A DNA stretch of 64,000 nucleotides from assembly GCA_963665575.2 (NCBI GenBank), contig CAXXDW010000006.1:806001-870000 (forward strand). Reading direction: 5' to 3'. How positions within the stretch are numbered: position 1 is the first letter of the stretch; every line of letters begins with the position of its first letter. The notes under the pieces are model-generated. The model worked only from the letters and a program-made list of their open reading frames with translations. It was not told the DNA's origin and did not search any database. This document shows positions 1 through 8,270 of this stretch, one piece after another. The DNA comes from Rariloculus sp963665575. Lineage in GTDB: Bacteria; Pseudomonadota; Gammaproteobacteria; Steroidobacterales; Rariloculaceae. The translations under genes and the position numbers were made by a program.

Positions 1-174
1 CTCTTCGTCGTCAGAGACGACCCCGCGCTCGATGCGGCCGGCATCGTCGAACATTGCCGGAAATCCCTGACACGCTACAAGGTTCCCGATCGCGTGGTTT
101 TCATCGAGGAGCTGCCGAAGTCGAACGTCGGCAAGATTCTGCGTCGCGAACTGCGCGATCGTGACGGTTCCTGA
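1..174 (+). CDS. AMP-dependent acyl-CoA ligase (FadD-like), C-terminal end only
   Basis: Open at the left edge of the window; only the last 57 residues are present. The visible part reads through YKVPDRVVFIEELPKS and GKILRREL, the C-terminal AMP-binding (ANL superfamily) signature, with the lysine of the GKILRR loop that catalyses adenylation. Long-chain fatty acid-CoA ligases of the FadD type end exactly like this, so activation of a fatty acid or related carboxylate with ATP and CoA is the likely role. The substrate cannot be judged from this fragment. It ends with TGA and converges on the DUF445 gene with about 100 bp between them. Confidence 0.85.
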   Translation, partial: LFVVRDDPALDAAGIVEHCRKSLTRYKVPDRVVFIEELPKSNVGKILRRELRDRDGS

Positions 175-272
175 TTCGGGCATCCAGTCCCGCCAATGAC
201 CGCCGATATGCAACATGGCCGCACGTCGGCGCCGAACGGGATAGCGTCGAAGACGGTTCCGTTGGCGTGTCC

Positions 273-1499
273 CTATAAGCCAAGCGCCTGCCAGCCGACG
301 TAGATCAGCACGCCGACGAGACCGCCGACGAGCGTGCCGTTGATGCGGATGAACTGCAGGTCCCTGCCAATGTGAAGTTCGATGCGCCGCGCGGTGGCCG
401 AAGGGTCCCACTGGGCGATCGTTCCCGAGATGATCTCGCTGATCTGCGTGCGGTAGTTCTCGACGATGTAGATCACGAGCTCGCGCATCCAGCGGTCGAG
501 CCGGCTTCTGACGTCTGGATCGTCGAGAATCGTGCGGCCGACCGCCCGGACTTCGCGCTCGAAGCCGCCCGAGAACGAATCGCGCAGCAGCTCGCGCACG
601 CGCGACCAGAGACCGCCGAGAAAGTCCTGAACCGCAGGGTGGCGGACGAACTCGTCGCGCAAAGCCTCGCCGCGTTCGAGCATCGCCGCATCGTTGCGAA
701 GCGCATGCGCGAGGTTCGCGAGACGGGCATTGAAGTCGATTCTGGCCGGGTGGGACGGATCCTCGGCGATCTCGTTCAGGATGCGCTCGAACTCGCCGAT
801 GAGCTGGTCGTAGATTTCCTGGTCGACGAATTTGGGCATCCACCATGGGCTTGCCTGCTTGATCCGCTCGCGGATCGTGTCCCTGTTGTGTTCGAGCTGC
901 TCGCGACCGAACTGAACGAGTTGATCGATCAGGGCCTCGGCGTGATTGCCGGACGCAAGGACATCGATCAGTGTTGCGAGCGTGCGGTTGACCGGCAACT
1001 TCGCAAACGCATTCTCGAGGCCGCTGTTCAGCGAGTCGCGCAGTTGTGCGCTGTCCACGGCCCGCATGAGCCAGTCGAGCATCACGGTCAGGTCGCGGCC
1101 GAGCTGGCGGGCGTTGGCCTCGCGCTCGAGCCACTGCCCGAGCCGCTCGGCGAGATCGACGCGCATGAGCCGCGCCTCGACGGCCTCCCTGACGAGGAAG
1201 TGCTCGCTTACGAAACGCGCGAGGGCGCGGCCGATCTCGTCCTTGCGCTTCGGAACGATGGCGGTGTGCGGAATCGGCAGTCCGAGCGGGTGCCGGAAGA
1301 GCGCCGCCACGGCGAACCAGTCCGCGAGGCCGCCGATGACCGCCGCTTCGGCGAACGCCCTGACGACTCCGAGCCCCGGGAAGGACTCTGGCAGGAGGCC
1401 GGTGACGACAAAGAGCGCCGCAGCCGCGACGAGCATCCCGGTCGCCACCCATTTCATGCGGCGCAGGCGCCGCTCGAGCGCGAGATCTCGCTCGTTCAT
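273..1499 (-). CDS. DUF445 family membrane protein
   Basis: 408 residues from ATG at 1499. The frame is open further upstream to 1586, but residues before MNERDLALERR look non-coding, so the inner ATG is preferred. There is a hydrophobic segment near residues 18-37 (KWVATGMLVAAAALFVV), then the conserved DUF445 block AAVIGGLADWFAVAALFRHPLG and a long charged, mostly helical middle, with another hydrophobic helix at the extreme C-terminus (GTLVGGLVGVLIYVGWQAL). DUF445 proteins (YjiN type) are inner-membrane proteins of unknown function. The gene is last in a run of minus-strand genes after aroB, with a gap of about 240 bp in which no gene is visible. Confidence 0.88.
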   Translation of the reverse strand: MNERDLALERRLRRMKWVATGMLVAAAALFVVTGLLPESFPGLGVVRAFAEAAVIGGLADWFAVAALFRHPLGLPIPHTAIVPKRKDEIGRALARFVSEHFLVREAVEARLMRVDLAERLGQWLEREANARQLGRDLTVMLDWLMRAVDSAQLRDSLNSGLENAFAKLPVNRTLATLIDVLASGNHAEALIDQLVQFGREQLEHNRDTIRERIKQASPWWMPKFVDQEIYDQLIGEFERILNEIAEDPSHPARIDFNARLANLAHALRNDAAMLERGEALRDEFVRHPAVQDFLGGLWSRVRELLRDSFSGGFEREVRAVGRTILDDPDVRSRLDRWMRELVIYIVENYRTQISEIISGTIAQWDPSATARRIELHIGRDLQFIRINGTLVGGLVGVLIYVGWQALGL

Positions 1500-1737
1500 G
1501 CGAAAGGAATCGGAGTTGCGGCGTGACGGGAGCTTGCCGCAAACCGAAGCTTCGGCACGGTGTCGTAACAATGGCTCCGGCGACAAGCGGCGCGGATATC
1601 GCGCCAGCGGTTCGCCGGATCAAGGGTGTGAGCGATTGAGCGGCAGCCCGTGCGATCGATGGCGCAGGCTTCGCCGCAGCGGCGCCGGCAATCGACGATG
1701 CGAACGTTGCGTGCCGCGACCGCTTGCGCAGCCTCGA

Positions 1738-2817
1738 TCAAGCCCTTGCGTCTCGGCGCAGCACCTCGCGGAGCACATCGCGCTCGGGTGCCGCGGTGAC
1801 GACGGCCTCGCCGATCGCCCTGAGCAGCACGAGCTTCAGACCGTGGCGACCGGCCTTCTTGTCCATCGTCATCGCCTCGAGCATGTCGTCGGGGTCGATT
1901 CCGTCGGCCCGAACCGGCAGCCCGGCGCGGCGGAGCAGGTTTTCAATGCGGTGGCAGTCGTCCGCGGACAGCCATTGAAGCCGCTGCGAGGTCCTGGCGG
2001 CCAGCACCGTGCCGATCGCGACGGCTTCGCCGTGCAGCCATGTCCCGTAGCCGCCGAGCGCCTCCAGCGCATGCCCGAAGGTATGGCCGAGGTTGAGCAG
2101 CGCGCGTTTGCCGTGTTCGCGCTCGTCCTCTGCGACGACGGCCGCCTTGATCTCGCAACTGCGGTGAACGGTGTGCGAGAGGGCCTGCGTCTCGAGCGAG
2201 GTGAGGCGCTCGATGTTGGCCTCGAGCCAGCCGTGGAGTTCCGGATCGATGATCAACCCGTACTTGACGATCTCGGCGATGCCCGCGGCAAGCTCGCGCC
2301 CGGGCAGTGTGCCGAGCGTGTCCGTGTCGATGATCACCGAGACCGGCTGATGGAACGCGCCGATCATGTTCTTTGCGCTCGGGTGATTGACGGCGGTCTT
2401 GCCGCCGACCGACGAATCGACCTGGGCGAGGAGCGTTGTCGGGACCTGCACGTATGCGATGCCGCGCTGATAGCTCGCCGCGGCATATCCCGCGACATCG
2501 CCGACGACCCCGCCGCCGAGCGCGACGATGCAGGCATCGCGATGGAAGCGCATGTCGATGAGCCGGTCGATGATGCGCGAGAACGTGTCGAGCGTCTTGT
2601 ACTGCTCGCCGTCGGGCAGCACGAGCGTGTGGGTATTGCGAGCCCGCAAGCCGTGTTCGAGACGCTCGAGGTACAGTGGCGCCACGGTTTCGTTGGTGAC
2701 GATGAGCACCTGTTCGGCCGTCACCGAGCGTTCAAGCAACGCACTGTCGCAGATCAGTCCGGATCCGATGTGGATCGGGTAGCTTCTTTCTCCCAGGCTG
2801 ACCTCGAGCGTTCGCAC
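1738..2817 (-). CDS. aroB: 3-dehydroquinate synthase
   Basis: 359 residues, the usual AroB length. It catalyses the second step of the shikimate pathway, DAHP to 3-dehydroquinate, using NAD and a divalent metal in the cytoplasm. The NAD-binding part shows LPDGEQYKTLDT and GGGVVGDVAGYAAASYQRG; the metal and substrate part shows DSSVGGKTAVNH, GIAEIVKYG, GHTFGHALE and HGEAVAIG, which carry the zinc-ligand glutamate and histidines. It lies 23 bp downstream of aroK on the same strand, the conserved aroK-aroB pair, and is probably co-transcribed with it and with the pil genes upstream. Confidence 0.97.
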   Translation of the reverse strand: MRTLEVSLGERSYPIHIGSGLICDSALLERSVTAEQVLIVTNETVAPLYLERLEHGLRARNTHTLVLPDGEQYKTLDTFSRIIDRLIDMRFHRDACIVALGGGVVGDVAGYAAASYQRGIAYVQVPTTLLAQVDSSVGGKTAVNHPSAKNMIGAFHQPVSVIIDTDTLGTLPGRELAAGIAEIVKYGLIIDPELHGWLEANIERLTSLETQALSHTVHRSCEIKAAVVAEDEREHGKRALLNLGHTFGHALEALGGYGTWLHGEAVAIGTVLAARTSQRLQWLSADDCHRIENLLRRAGLPVRADGIDPDDMLEAMTMDKKAGRHGLKLVLLRAIGEAVVTAAPERDVLREVLRRDARA

Positions 2818-2840
2818 GGCGAAAGGGTCGCAGGCAAACG

Positions 2841-3374
2841 CTACGTTTGCAACGCTCGCCGTTCCTCGATGAGGCGCTTGAGCGTTGCGGCGACGCGCGC
2901 GACGCGGCGGCCCGTGGTGTCGAGCCGAATGTCGGCGGTCTCGTCATAGATCGGCTCGCGTTCGGTGCGCAGGCGCTCGAGGACGGCGCGCGGATTCTCG
3001 GTGTTGAGCAGCGGCCGCTTGCGTGACTGCCCGGTGCGCCTGAGTTGTTCCTCGATAGTCGTCCTGAGGTAGATGACCGTGCCGGTCGCCACGAGCCGCC
3101 CCCGGGTGCCGGGATCGAGGACCGCGCCGCCGCCCGTTGCGATGACGGTCTGGCGCAGCTCGCTGAGCTCCGCAATCATGTTTCGTTCGCGCTCGCGAAA
3201 TCCGGCCTCGCCTTCCTTCTCGAAAATGTATGCGATATCGACGCCCGTACGGCGCTCGATCTCGGCATCGGCATCGAGGAATTCGAGCCCGAGCTGCAGC
3301 GCGAGTTGCTTGCCGACTGCCGTCTTGCCCGCACCCATCGGCCCGATCAGGTAGATGTTGCCCTTGTCCGCCAT
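2841..3374 (-). CDS. aroK: shikimate kinase
   Basis: 177 residues from the ATG at 3374 (the frame is open further upstream, but MADKGNIYLIGPMGAGKT is the normal AroK start). The enzyme phosphorylates shikimate at O-3 with ATP. Walker A is GPMGAGKT at residues 11-18. The substrate-binding region shows LDADAEIERRTG and ATGGGAVL, and the lid region has SRKRPLL. It sits between pilQ (about 180 bp upstream) and aroB, the usual gammaproteobacterial pilMNOPQ-aroK-aroB order. The 180 bp upstream could hold its own promoter. Confidence 0.96.
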   Translation of the reverse strand: MADKGNIYLIGPMGAGKTAVGKQLALQLGLEFLDADAEIERRTGVDIAYIFEKEGEAGFRERERNMIAELSELRQTVIATGGGAVLDPGTRGRLVATGTVIYLRTTIEEQLRRTGQSRKRPLLNTENPRAVLERLRTEREPIYDETADIRLDTTGRRVARVAATLKRLIEERRALQT

Positions 3375-3555
3375 GCGTTGAGCATACCGAAATGTGGTCC
3401 CCGCCCGAAGCCGCGCCGTGCCGGTCCGCGGCGTCGCGCCGCCCCGGTTCGCTCCGAAGCGCCGCTTGCCGTGAACAGGGACGGCACGGTTGTCGCGGTC
3501 TGCCGCACAAACCGCATACATGGCGGGGCCGGAAGCGCGGGGTTCCCGCTCGAAG

Positions 3556-5160
3556 TCAGTTTCCCGTCTCGCCGTTTTCAAGGATTCGCGGCGTGACGAA
3601 AACGAGCAGTTCGGCATTGTTGTCGAGCCGTGCGCGGCTGCGGAACAGCACGCCGAGCCCCGGGATGTCGCCGAGCACGGGCACCTTGTTGACCGTGTCG
3701 CGGTTCTCGGTCTCGTAGATGCCGCCGAGAACGACGGTCTCGCCGTCATTGACGAGGACCCGGGTGTCGACCGAACTCGTGTCGATGCTCGGGACGAAGC
3801 CGCCGGTGGCGCTCGGCACGATTTCGCCGATGGAGTCCTTCGTGATCTGCAGATCCATGATGATCGTGTCATCGGCCGTGATCCGCGGAGTCACGGTCAG
3901 GCTGAGCTGCGCTTCCTTGAACTGGGTCGTCGTTGCGCCGCTCGACGCCGATTCCTGATAGGGGATTTCCACGCCCTGCTCGATCCGGGCCTCGACATTG
4001 TTGGCCGTGATGACACGTGGCGTGGAGACGATCCGGCCGTTGCCTTCGGCCTGCAGCGCCGTGAGCTCGAGGTCGACGAGGTAGCCCGAGTCGAGAATGG
4101 CGAGCGCGAAGGAGCCGGCAGGCGACGTTACGGGCAGGTTGACGCTGTAACGTTGATCGATCGGCGGCGTTGCGACCGGCAGCGGCTGCCCGGATGTGAC
4201 GATGTTGTCCATCGCGGACGCTGCGATCGTGTTCGAGCCCGTGCCCGTCCCCGTCAACGCGACGAGGCCTGCGCTTCGGTCGCGGACGATCGTCGAACCG
4301 AATCTGACGCCGAGTTCGCGGCTGAAGTCGTCATTGACGATGACGACGCGCGATTCGATCAGCACCTGGCGGATCGGCACATCGAGTGTCTCGACGAGGC
4401 GGCGAATTTCGGGCAGCCGCTCGGGGATGTCGTGCAGCAGCAGCGTATTTGTGCGCTCGTCGATCGCGACGCTGCCGCGCGGCGATGTCATGGCTGCGGC
4501 GCCGCCGGTGCCCGCGATGAGCGCCGCGAGTTCGTCGGCACGGGCATGGTTGACCTGCAGCAACTGCGTGCGCAGCGGCTCCAGATCCGCGAGCGCAGCC
4601 TGTGCAGCGACCCTTGAGCGGTCGTGAGCGGCGATTTCCTCGGCCGGCGCGACAATGATGACGTTGCCGTTGCGCCGCATGTCCAGACCGTTGGTCGTCA
4701 GGACAATGTCAAGCGCCTGGTCCCAGGGGACGTCCTGCAGGCGCAGGGTCACGCTGCCCTGCACGGTGTCGCTGACGACGATGTTGAGTCCGCTCGTGTC
4801 TGCGAGGAGCTGCAGGACCGCGCGGGTGTCGATCTGCTGAAAGTTCAACGAGAGCCGCTCGCCCACGTACTCGCGATCGGGATCGAACATGTCCGGGCCC
4901 GGCGCCGATTGCGGCTGCCCGTTACCGGCGGCATCGGCCGGGTCGGGCGCCGCCGGCTCAGGCTGCGCGTCCACCTGACCGGGCGGCTGTTCGGGAAGCT
5001 CGGTGTCGCCCTGATCGATAATCGGCGGTTGCGGCTGCGCCTGCAGCTCGACCCCGAGCAGCGCCGCTGCGAGCAGACAAATGCGACCGGCAGCGGCACG
5101 GCGCCCGCGCAGCACATCGGTCCGGCGGAAAATCCGGACTGGTCTCAGCGGAAGCTTCAT
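3556..5160 (-). CDS. pilQ: type IV pilus secretin PilQ, short form
   Basis: 534 residues. PilQ forms the outer-membrane pore for the type IV pilus. There is an N-terminal basic stretch and hydrophobic segment (ICLLAAALLGVELQA, about residues 27-41) as signal peptide. A proline-rich linker follows, then an STN/secretin N domain (about 103-162, LSLNFQQIDTRAVLQLLAD), an N1-like domain (about 185-260) and the secretin core ending NKVPVLGDIPGLGVLF and ELLVFVTPRIL. Typical gammaproteobacterial PilQ is near 700 residues with one or two N-terminal AMIN domains that bind peptidoglycan; here no AMIN domain is visible. The gene upstream (pilP) ends only 21 bp before this start, so nothing is missing upstream. 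Last pil gene of the operon. Confidence 0.93.
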   Translation of the reverse strand: MKLPLRPVRIFRRTDVLRGRRAAAGRICLLAAALLGVELQAQPQPPIIDQGDTELPEQPPGQVDAQPEPAAPDPADAAGNGQPQSAPGPDMFDPDREYVGERLSLNFQQIDTRAVLQLLADTSGLNIVVSDTVQGSVTLRLQDVPWDQALDIVLTTNGLDMRRNGNVIIVAPAEEIAAHDRSRVAAQAALADLEPLRTQLLQVNHARADELAALIAGTGGAAAMTSPRGSVAIDERTNTLLLHDIPERLPEIRRLVETLDVPIRQVLIESRVVIVNDDFSRELGVRFGSTIVRDRSAGLVALTGTGTGSNTIAASAMDNIVTSGQPLPVATPPIDQRYSVNLPVTSPAGSFALAILDSGYLVDLELTALQAEGNGRIVSTPRVITANNVEARIEQGVEIPYQESASSGATTTQFKEAQLSLTVTPRITADDTIIMDLQITKDSIGEIVPSATGGFVPSIDTSSVDTRVLVNDGETVVLGGIYETENRDTVNKVPVLGDIPGLGVLFRSRARLDNNAELLVFVTPRILENGETGN

Positions 5161-5181
5161 CGCTTGGCCTTCATGCTGGTC

Positions 5182-5712
5182 TCAGTCGGCGAGTCCGAGT
5201 TCGGCCGCACGTTCGAGCCGCCCGCCCTGGCCGCCCGGAGCGGTTTCGACCAGCGTGATCGCAGACTGAGTGATCGATACGATCCGGCCGTCGTTGAGCC
5301 CGAGATACTGACCCGCGGCGACACGGTGGATCAGGCCGTCACTCGTGCGCACGAGCCCGAACAAGGCGCCCCGGGCTTCGAGCGTGCCGACCATGCGCAA
5401 CGCGTCGAGCGGGAACCGTTCGAGGTACTCCCGCGGGCGGCTCGGCCCCGGTTCGCTGTCCGGCGTCGGGGTGGCGCTCAGCGTCGCCAGCGGCGTGTCG
5501 GGCAGGAACGGGGAGCGGCGCCCGGCCGGTTCATAGACAAACGCCGGGACGGACCGAACCACCGGCAGCGGCTCGATGCCGCCGGCGGGAAGCGCGCTGA
5601 CAGCGTCCATCCAGTCATGCAGATCCGCGGAGTCGTTGCCGCAGCCGGCCGCGAGAACGGCGCTCGTCATGGCGATCTGGAAACTCCGCCAGGTGCAACG
5701 ATGTGCACTCAC
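5182..5712 (-). CDS. pilP: type IV pilus assembly lipoprotein PilP
   Basis: 176 residues from a GTG that overlaps the pilO stop by four bases (GTGA). This start gives a proper lipoprotein signal: basic N-terminus, hydrophobic FQIAMTSAVLAAG and lipobox cysteine at residue 24. An inner ATG would leave too short a signal. The C-terminal half carries the PilP beta-domain (LDALRMVGTLEARGALFGLVR, GLIHRVAAGQYLGLNDGRI). In the family, PilP is an inner-membrane-anchored lipoprotein that links the PilN-PilO complex to the PilQ secretin. Operon position pilO-pilP-pilQ supports this. Confidence 0.93.
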   Translation of the reverse strand: MSAHRCTWRSFQIAMTSAVLAAGCGNDSADLHDWMDAVSALPAGGIEPLPVVRSVPAFVYEPAGRRSPFLPDTPLATLSATPTPDSEPGPSRPREYLERFPLDALRMVGTLEARGALFGLVRTSDGLIHRVAAGQYLGLNDGRIVSITQSAITLVETAPGGQGGRLERAAELGLAD

Positions 5713-6311
5713 TGCGGCGGTTCCTCCTCGAGATACCGATAGGTTCTGGCCGTAACGTCGAGGATGAGCTCGTCGACCGCGGCATTGTCGACGGGCTCGA
5801 TCGCCATGTCGTGCAGCGTGACGATTCTCGGCAGCGCTGCAACGTCGCTGACGAACCGCCCGAGCTCGTGGTAGCTGCCCGAAAAACGCATGCGGATTGG
5901 AAGTTCGGCGTAGAAGTCCCGTTGCAACTCGTCCGTCGGTTGAAACAGCAGTTCTTCGAGCCCCGCGACTTGCCCGGTTTGAGAGATGTCGTCGAGCAGA
6001 TTCGGGACCTCGGTTCGGCCCGGAAGCAGGCGCAGCATGGCGCCGAAGCTGCGCTCGATTTCCGCGAGCTGGTCGGTGTAGGCGTCGAAGTTGGCGGCCT
6101 TGCGCTGCTTGGTCTGGAACTCCGCCATGAGCGTCCGTTCCTCGAGTCTGGCGCGTTCGAGCAGCGGCATCTGCGTCCTGACCGCGAATCCGCATGATCC
6201 GGAGACGGCGACGCCGACCAGCACCAGCGCGGCGGCGGCCGTGCGCAGTGCGGCAGGCCAACGCTCGGGTTCCCCGAGTTCGAGCGAGCGCAGTTCCTCG
6301 ATGGTGCTCAC
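5709..6311 (-). CDS. pilO: type IV pilus inner-membrane protein PilO
   Basis: 200 residues from a GTG overlapping the pilN stop (GTGA). One transmembrane helix around residues 22-46 (LRTAAAALVLVGVAVSG) is followed by a coiled coil (about 50-95) and a ferredoxin-like periplasmic domain containing the typical ISQTGQVAGLEELLFQP and SGSYHELGRFVSDVAALPRIV. PilO pairs with PilN to form the periplasmic part of the alignment subcomplex that connects PilM to PilP. The same GTGA overlap is used at both ends of this gene, a sign of tight translational coupling. Confidence 0.94.
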   Translation of the reverse strand: MSTIEELRSLELGEPERWPAALRTAAAALVLVGVAVSGSCGFAVRTQMPLLERARLEERTLMAEFQTKQRKAANFDAYTDQLAEIERSFGAMLRLLPGRTEVPNLLDDISQTGQVAGLEELLFQPTDELQRDFYAELPIRMRFSGSYHELGRFVSDVAALPRIVTLHDMAIEPVDNAAVDELILDVTARTYRYLEEEPPQ

Positions 6312-6877
6312 GGCGGGGCCGCCCCAACCGCGCCCGACGCCGAAACCTGGCGGGCAAAGACCGTGAACGCGGCGTTGCGCATCGCCCCGTCGTCGACGGT
6401 CTCGATGACGTCGAGTCGCGGGTCGCCGAGCCACTCGGAAAGCTCGATATTGCGCATCAGCGTCGAGACGGCCCCGCTCGATCGCGCAACCCCGCTGATC
6501 CGGAGTCTGGCCGCGGTTTGCCTGACCTCCGTCAGATACATGCCTTCGGGCAGTGTGCCGGCGAGCTCGTCGAAGAGATGCACGGCATCGGGGCGCTGGC
6601 GCTGGAGCCGGTCGATGATTCCCATCCTCGCAAGCAGCCGCGTCTTTTCGGTGTCGAGCTCGAAGATCGCTTCGTTCTGCCTGTCCAGTGCCTCGATCTC
6701 GGCTCGCAGGACATCGTTTTGCGCTGTCTGCCTTGCGACAACGGATTCCAGAACGAGCTTGTACCCGTAGGCGATGAGCGTGCCTGCGACTCCGGCGCCG
6801 AGCAGTGCGAGCATGAAATCCCTCTTGAGCTTGCGGCGCCGTTGCTCGCGCCACGGCAAGAGATTGACGTTCGGCAT
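6308..6877 (-). CDS. pilN: type IV pilus inner-membrane protein PilN
   Basis: 189 residues from ATG at 6877, two bases after the pilM stop. It begins MPNVNLLPWREQRR; this NLLP motif is the conserved cytoplasmic peptide of PilN that inserts into a groove of PilM. One membrane helix follows (about 22-42), then a coiled coil and a periplasmic domain with LPEGMYLTEV and MRNIELSEWLGDPRL. It works as a heterodimer with PilO in the pilus alignment subcomplex. Confidence 0.95.
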   Translation of the reverse strand: MPNVNLLPWREQRRRKLKRDFMLALLGAGVAGTLIAYGYKLVLESVVARQTAQNDVLRAEIEALDRQNEAIFELDTEKTRLLARMGIIDRLQRQRPDAVHLFDELAGTLPEGMYLTEVRQTAARLRISGVARSSGAVSTLMRNIELSEWLGDPRLDVIETVDDGAMRNAAFTVFARQVSASGAVGAAPP

Positions 6878-6878
6878 C

Positions 6879-7929
6879 TCAGTCGAAGCTCCTGAGCGCA
6901 AGTCCGCATGCGGTGAGGAGCGTGGGCGCGGCCGCCTGCACGCCCTCGGCGCGCGGCGCGAGCCGCATCTCGCCAAGCGGGTTGCCGACGGCCGCGGCGA
7001 TACCCGTATGGCTTGCGAGCGCGTCGGCGATCCCGGGGAGCTTCGCGCAGCCCCCGCAGACCAGTATCTGTTCGGGCGAGGGCCCCATCGGAGGACCGGT
7101 AGATTTCAAGCAGGCGGCCGATGTGCTCCGCCATGGCATCGATGAAGGGGGCGAGCACGCGGGTGCGGTAGTCGTCGGGCAAGCTGCCGCAATCCCGGGC
7201 TCGGCAGGCTTCCTCGAAACCCATACCGTATGCGCGCATGATGTCTTCGTTGAGCCGGTTGCCGCCGAAGGCGACATCGCGCGCGTAGCTGACCCTGAGA
7301 TCGTCGAGGACGCAGAACCCCGTGGTTGTAGCGCCGGCATCGACGACGGCCACGACCCTGCCCGCACCGGCGCCCGGCATCTGGTGGCTGAGCAAGCGGC
7401 AGCCCTTTTCGACAGCGAACGCCTCGATGTCGACTACGCGAGCCAGCAGACCGGCGGCCTCGAGCGCGGCGTGGCGTTGTTCGACGCTTTCCGTTCGGGC
7501 GGCAACGATCAGCACATCCTGCATGTCCGGATGGCGGCTGCTCGGACCGACGACATCGAAGTCGAAGCTGACTTCCTCCATGGGAAACGGTATGCGGCGG
7601 TCGGCTTCGAGTTCCAGCCGCTCCTCCAGTTCGGCGCCGCGCAGATGCCGCGGCATCTGGATGACTCGCGTGATAGCCGAGTCGCCGCTGAGAGCGATCG
7701 CCGCTTCCCGGGTGCGGCTTCTGGACCGTCGGACCGCGCGGCGAATGGCATCGCCGACCGCCTCGGCGTCGACGATCGTCGAATCGCTGATGGTCTCCGG
7801 CGGACAGGCTTCAGCCGCGAAAGCCTCGACGCGATAGCCGCCCCTGTGCGCGGACAACTCGATCAGCTTGACGGATGAAGCCGTGATGTCCAGTCCGAGT
7901 AGCGGTCGTCTCCGGCGGGTTGCAAACAT
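6879..7929 (-). CDS. pilM: type IV pilus assembly ATPase-like protein PilM, frameshifted as written
   Basis: Starts ATG at 7929 and would give about 349 residues, the normal PilM length. PilM is a cytoplasmic actin/FtsA-like protein that binds ATP and the PilN N-terminus. Seen: phosphate-1 region LLGLDITASSVKLIEL, IQMPRHLRGAEL, VDAGATTTGFCVLD, then after the shift ILVCGGCAKLPGIADAL. The reading frame changes after LLEIYRSSDG. Removing one base from the four-C run at 7083-7086 (four G on the coding strand) joins both frames to DGPSPEQILVCGG, exactly the expected sequence. All motifs are otherwise intact, so a sequencing or assembly error is more likely than a true mutation. First gene of the pil operon, divergent from mrcA. 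Confidence 0.9.
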
Positions 7930-8270
7930 GCCGACACTTCCTGGCGTGATACTGTTGCCCGGTACCGCAAGCGACTTCTCGGCGAGCAGCCTCGACGCGC
8001 CATCGGCCGGATTGTGCCTCGCAGGGAATTGCGCGCGATGTTGCTTGTCCAAGCGGACATTGCAGCCTGCGCCACAGGAAGTCGCGAAAGCGGAGATGCA
8101 ACCGTGAATTCCTGTGGTGCAGGCTCTAGGGTATGCTTGTGCGGGCCATCCCGCCGCTTGCGATCCTGCGCAAAGTGCCGGGATTCTCGTCGGGCCGATC
8201 GCCGGGCGCAGCAGGCGAACCGGCGACGAGGAAAGCGGGGGCCGCAACGGCGTACAATACGCGGTTGGCA
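7930..8270. other. divergent intergenic region between pilM and mrcA
   Basis: 341 bp without a credible gene; it must hold the promoters of the leftward pil operon and rightward mrcA. The stretch from about 8253 (TACAAT, twelve bases before the mrcA ATG) resembles a -10 hexamer, but no matching -35 was seen. The arrangement mrcA <-> pilM is widely conserved in gammaproteobacteria. Confidence 0.5.
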
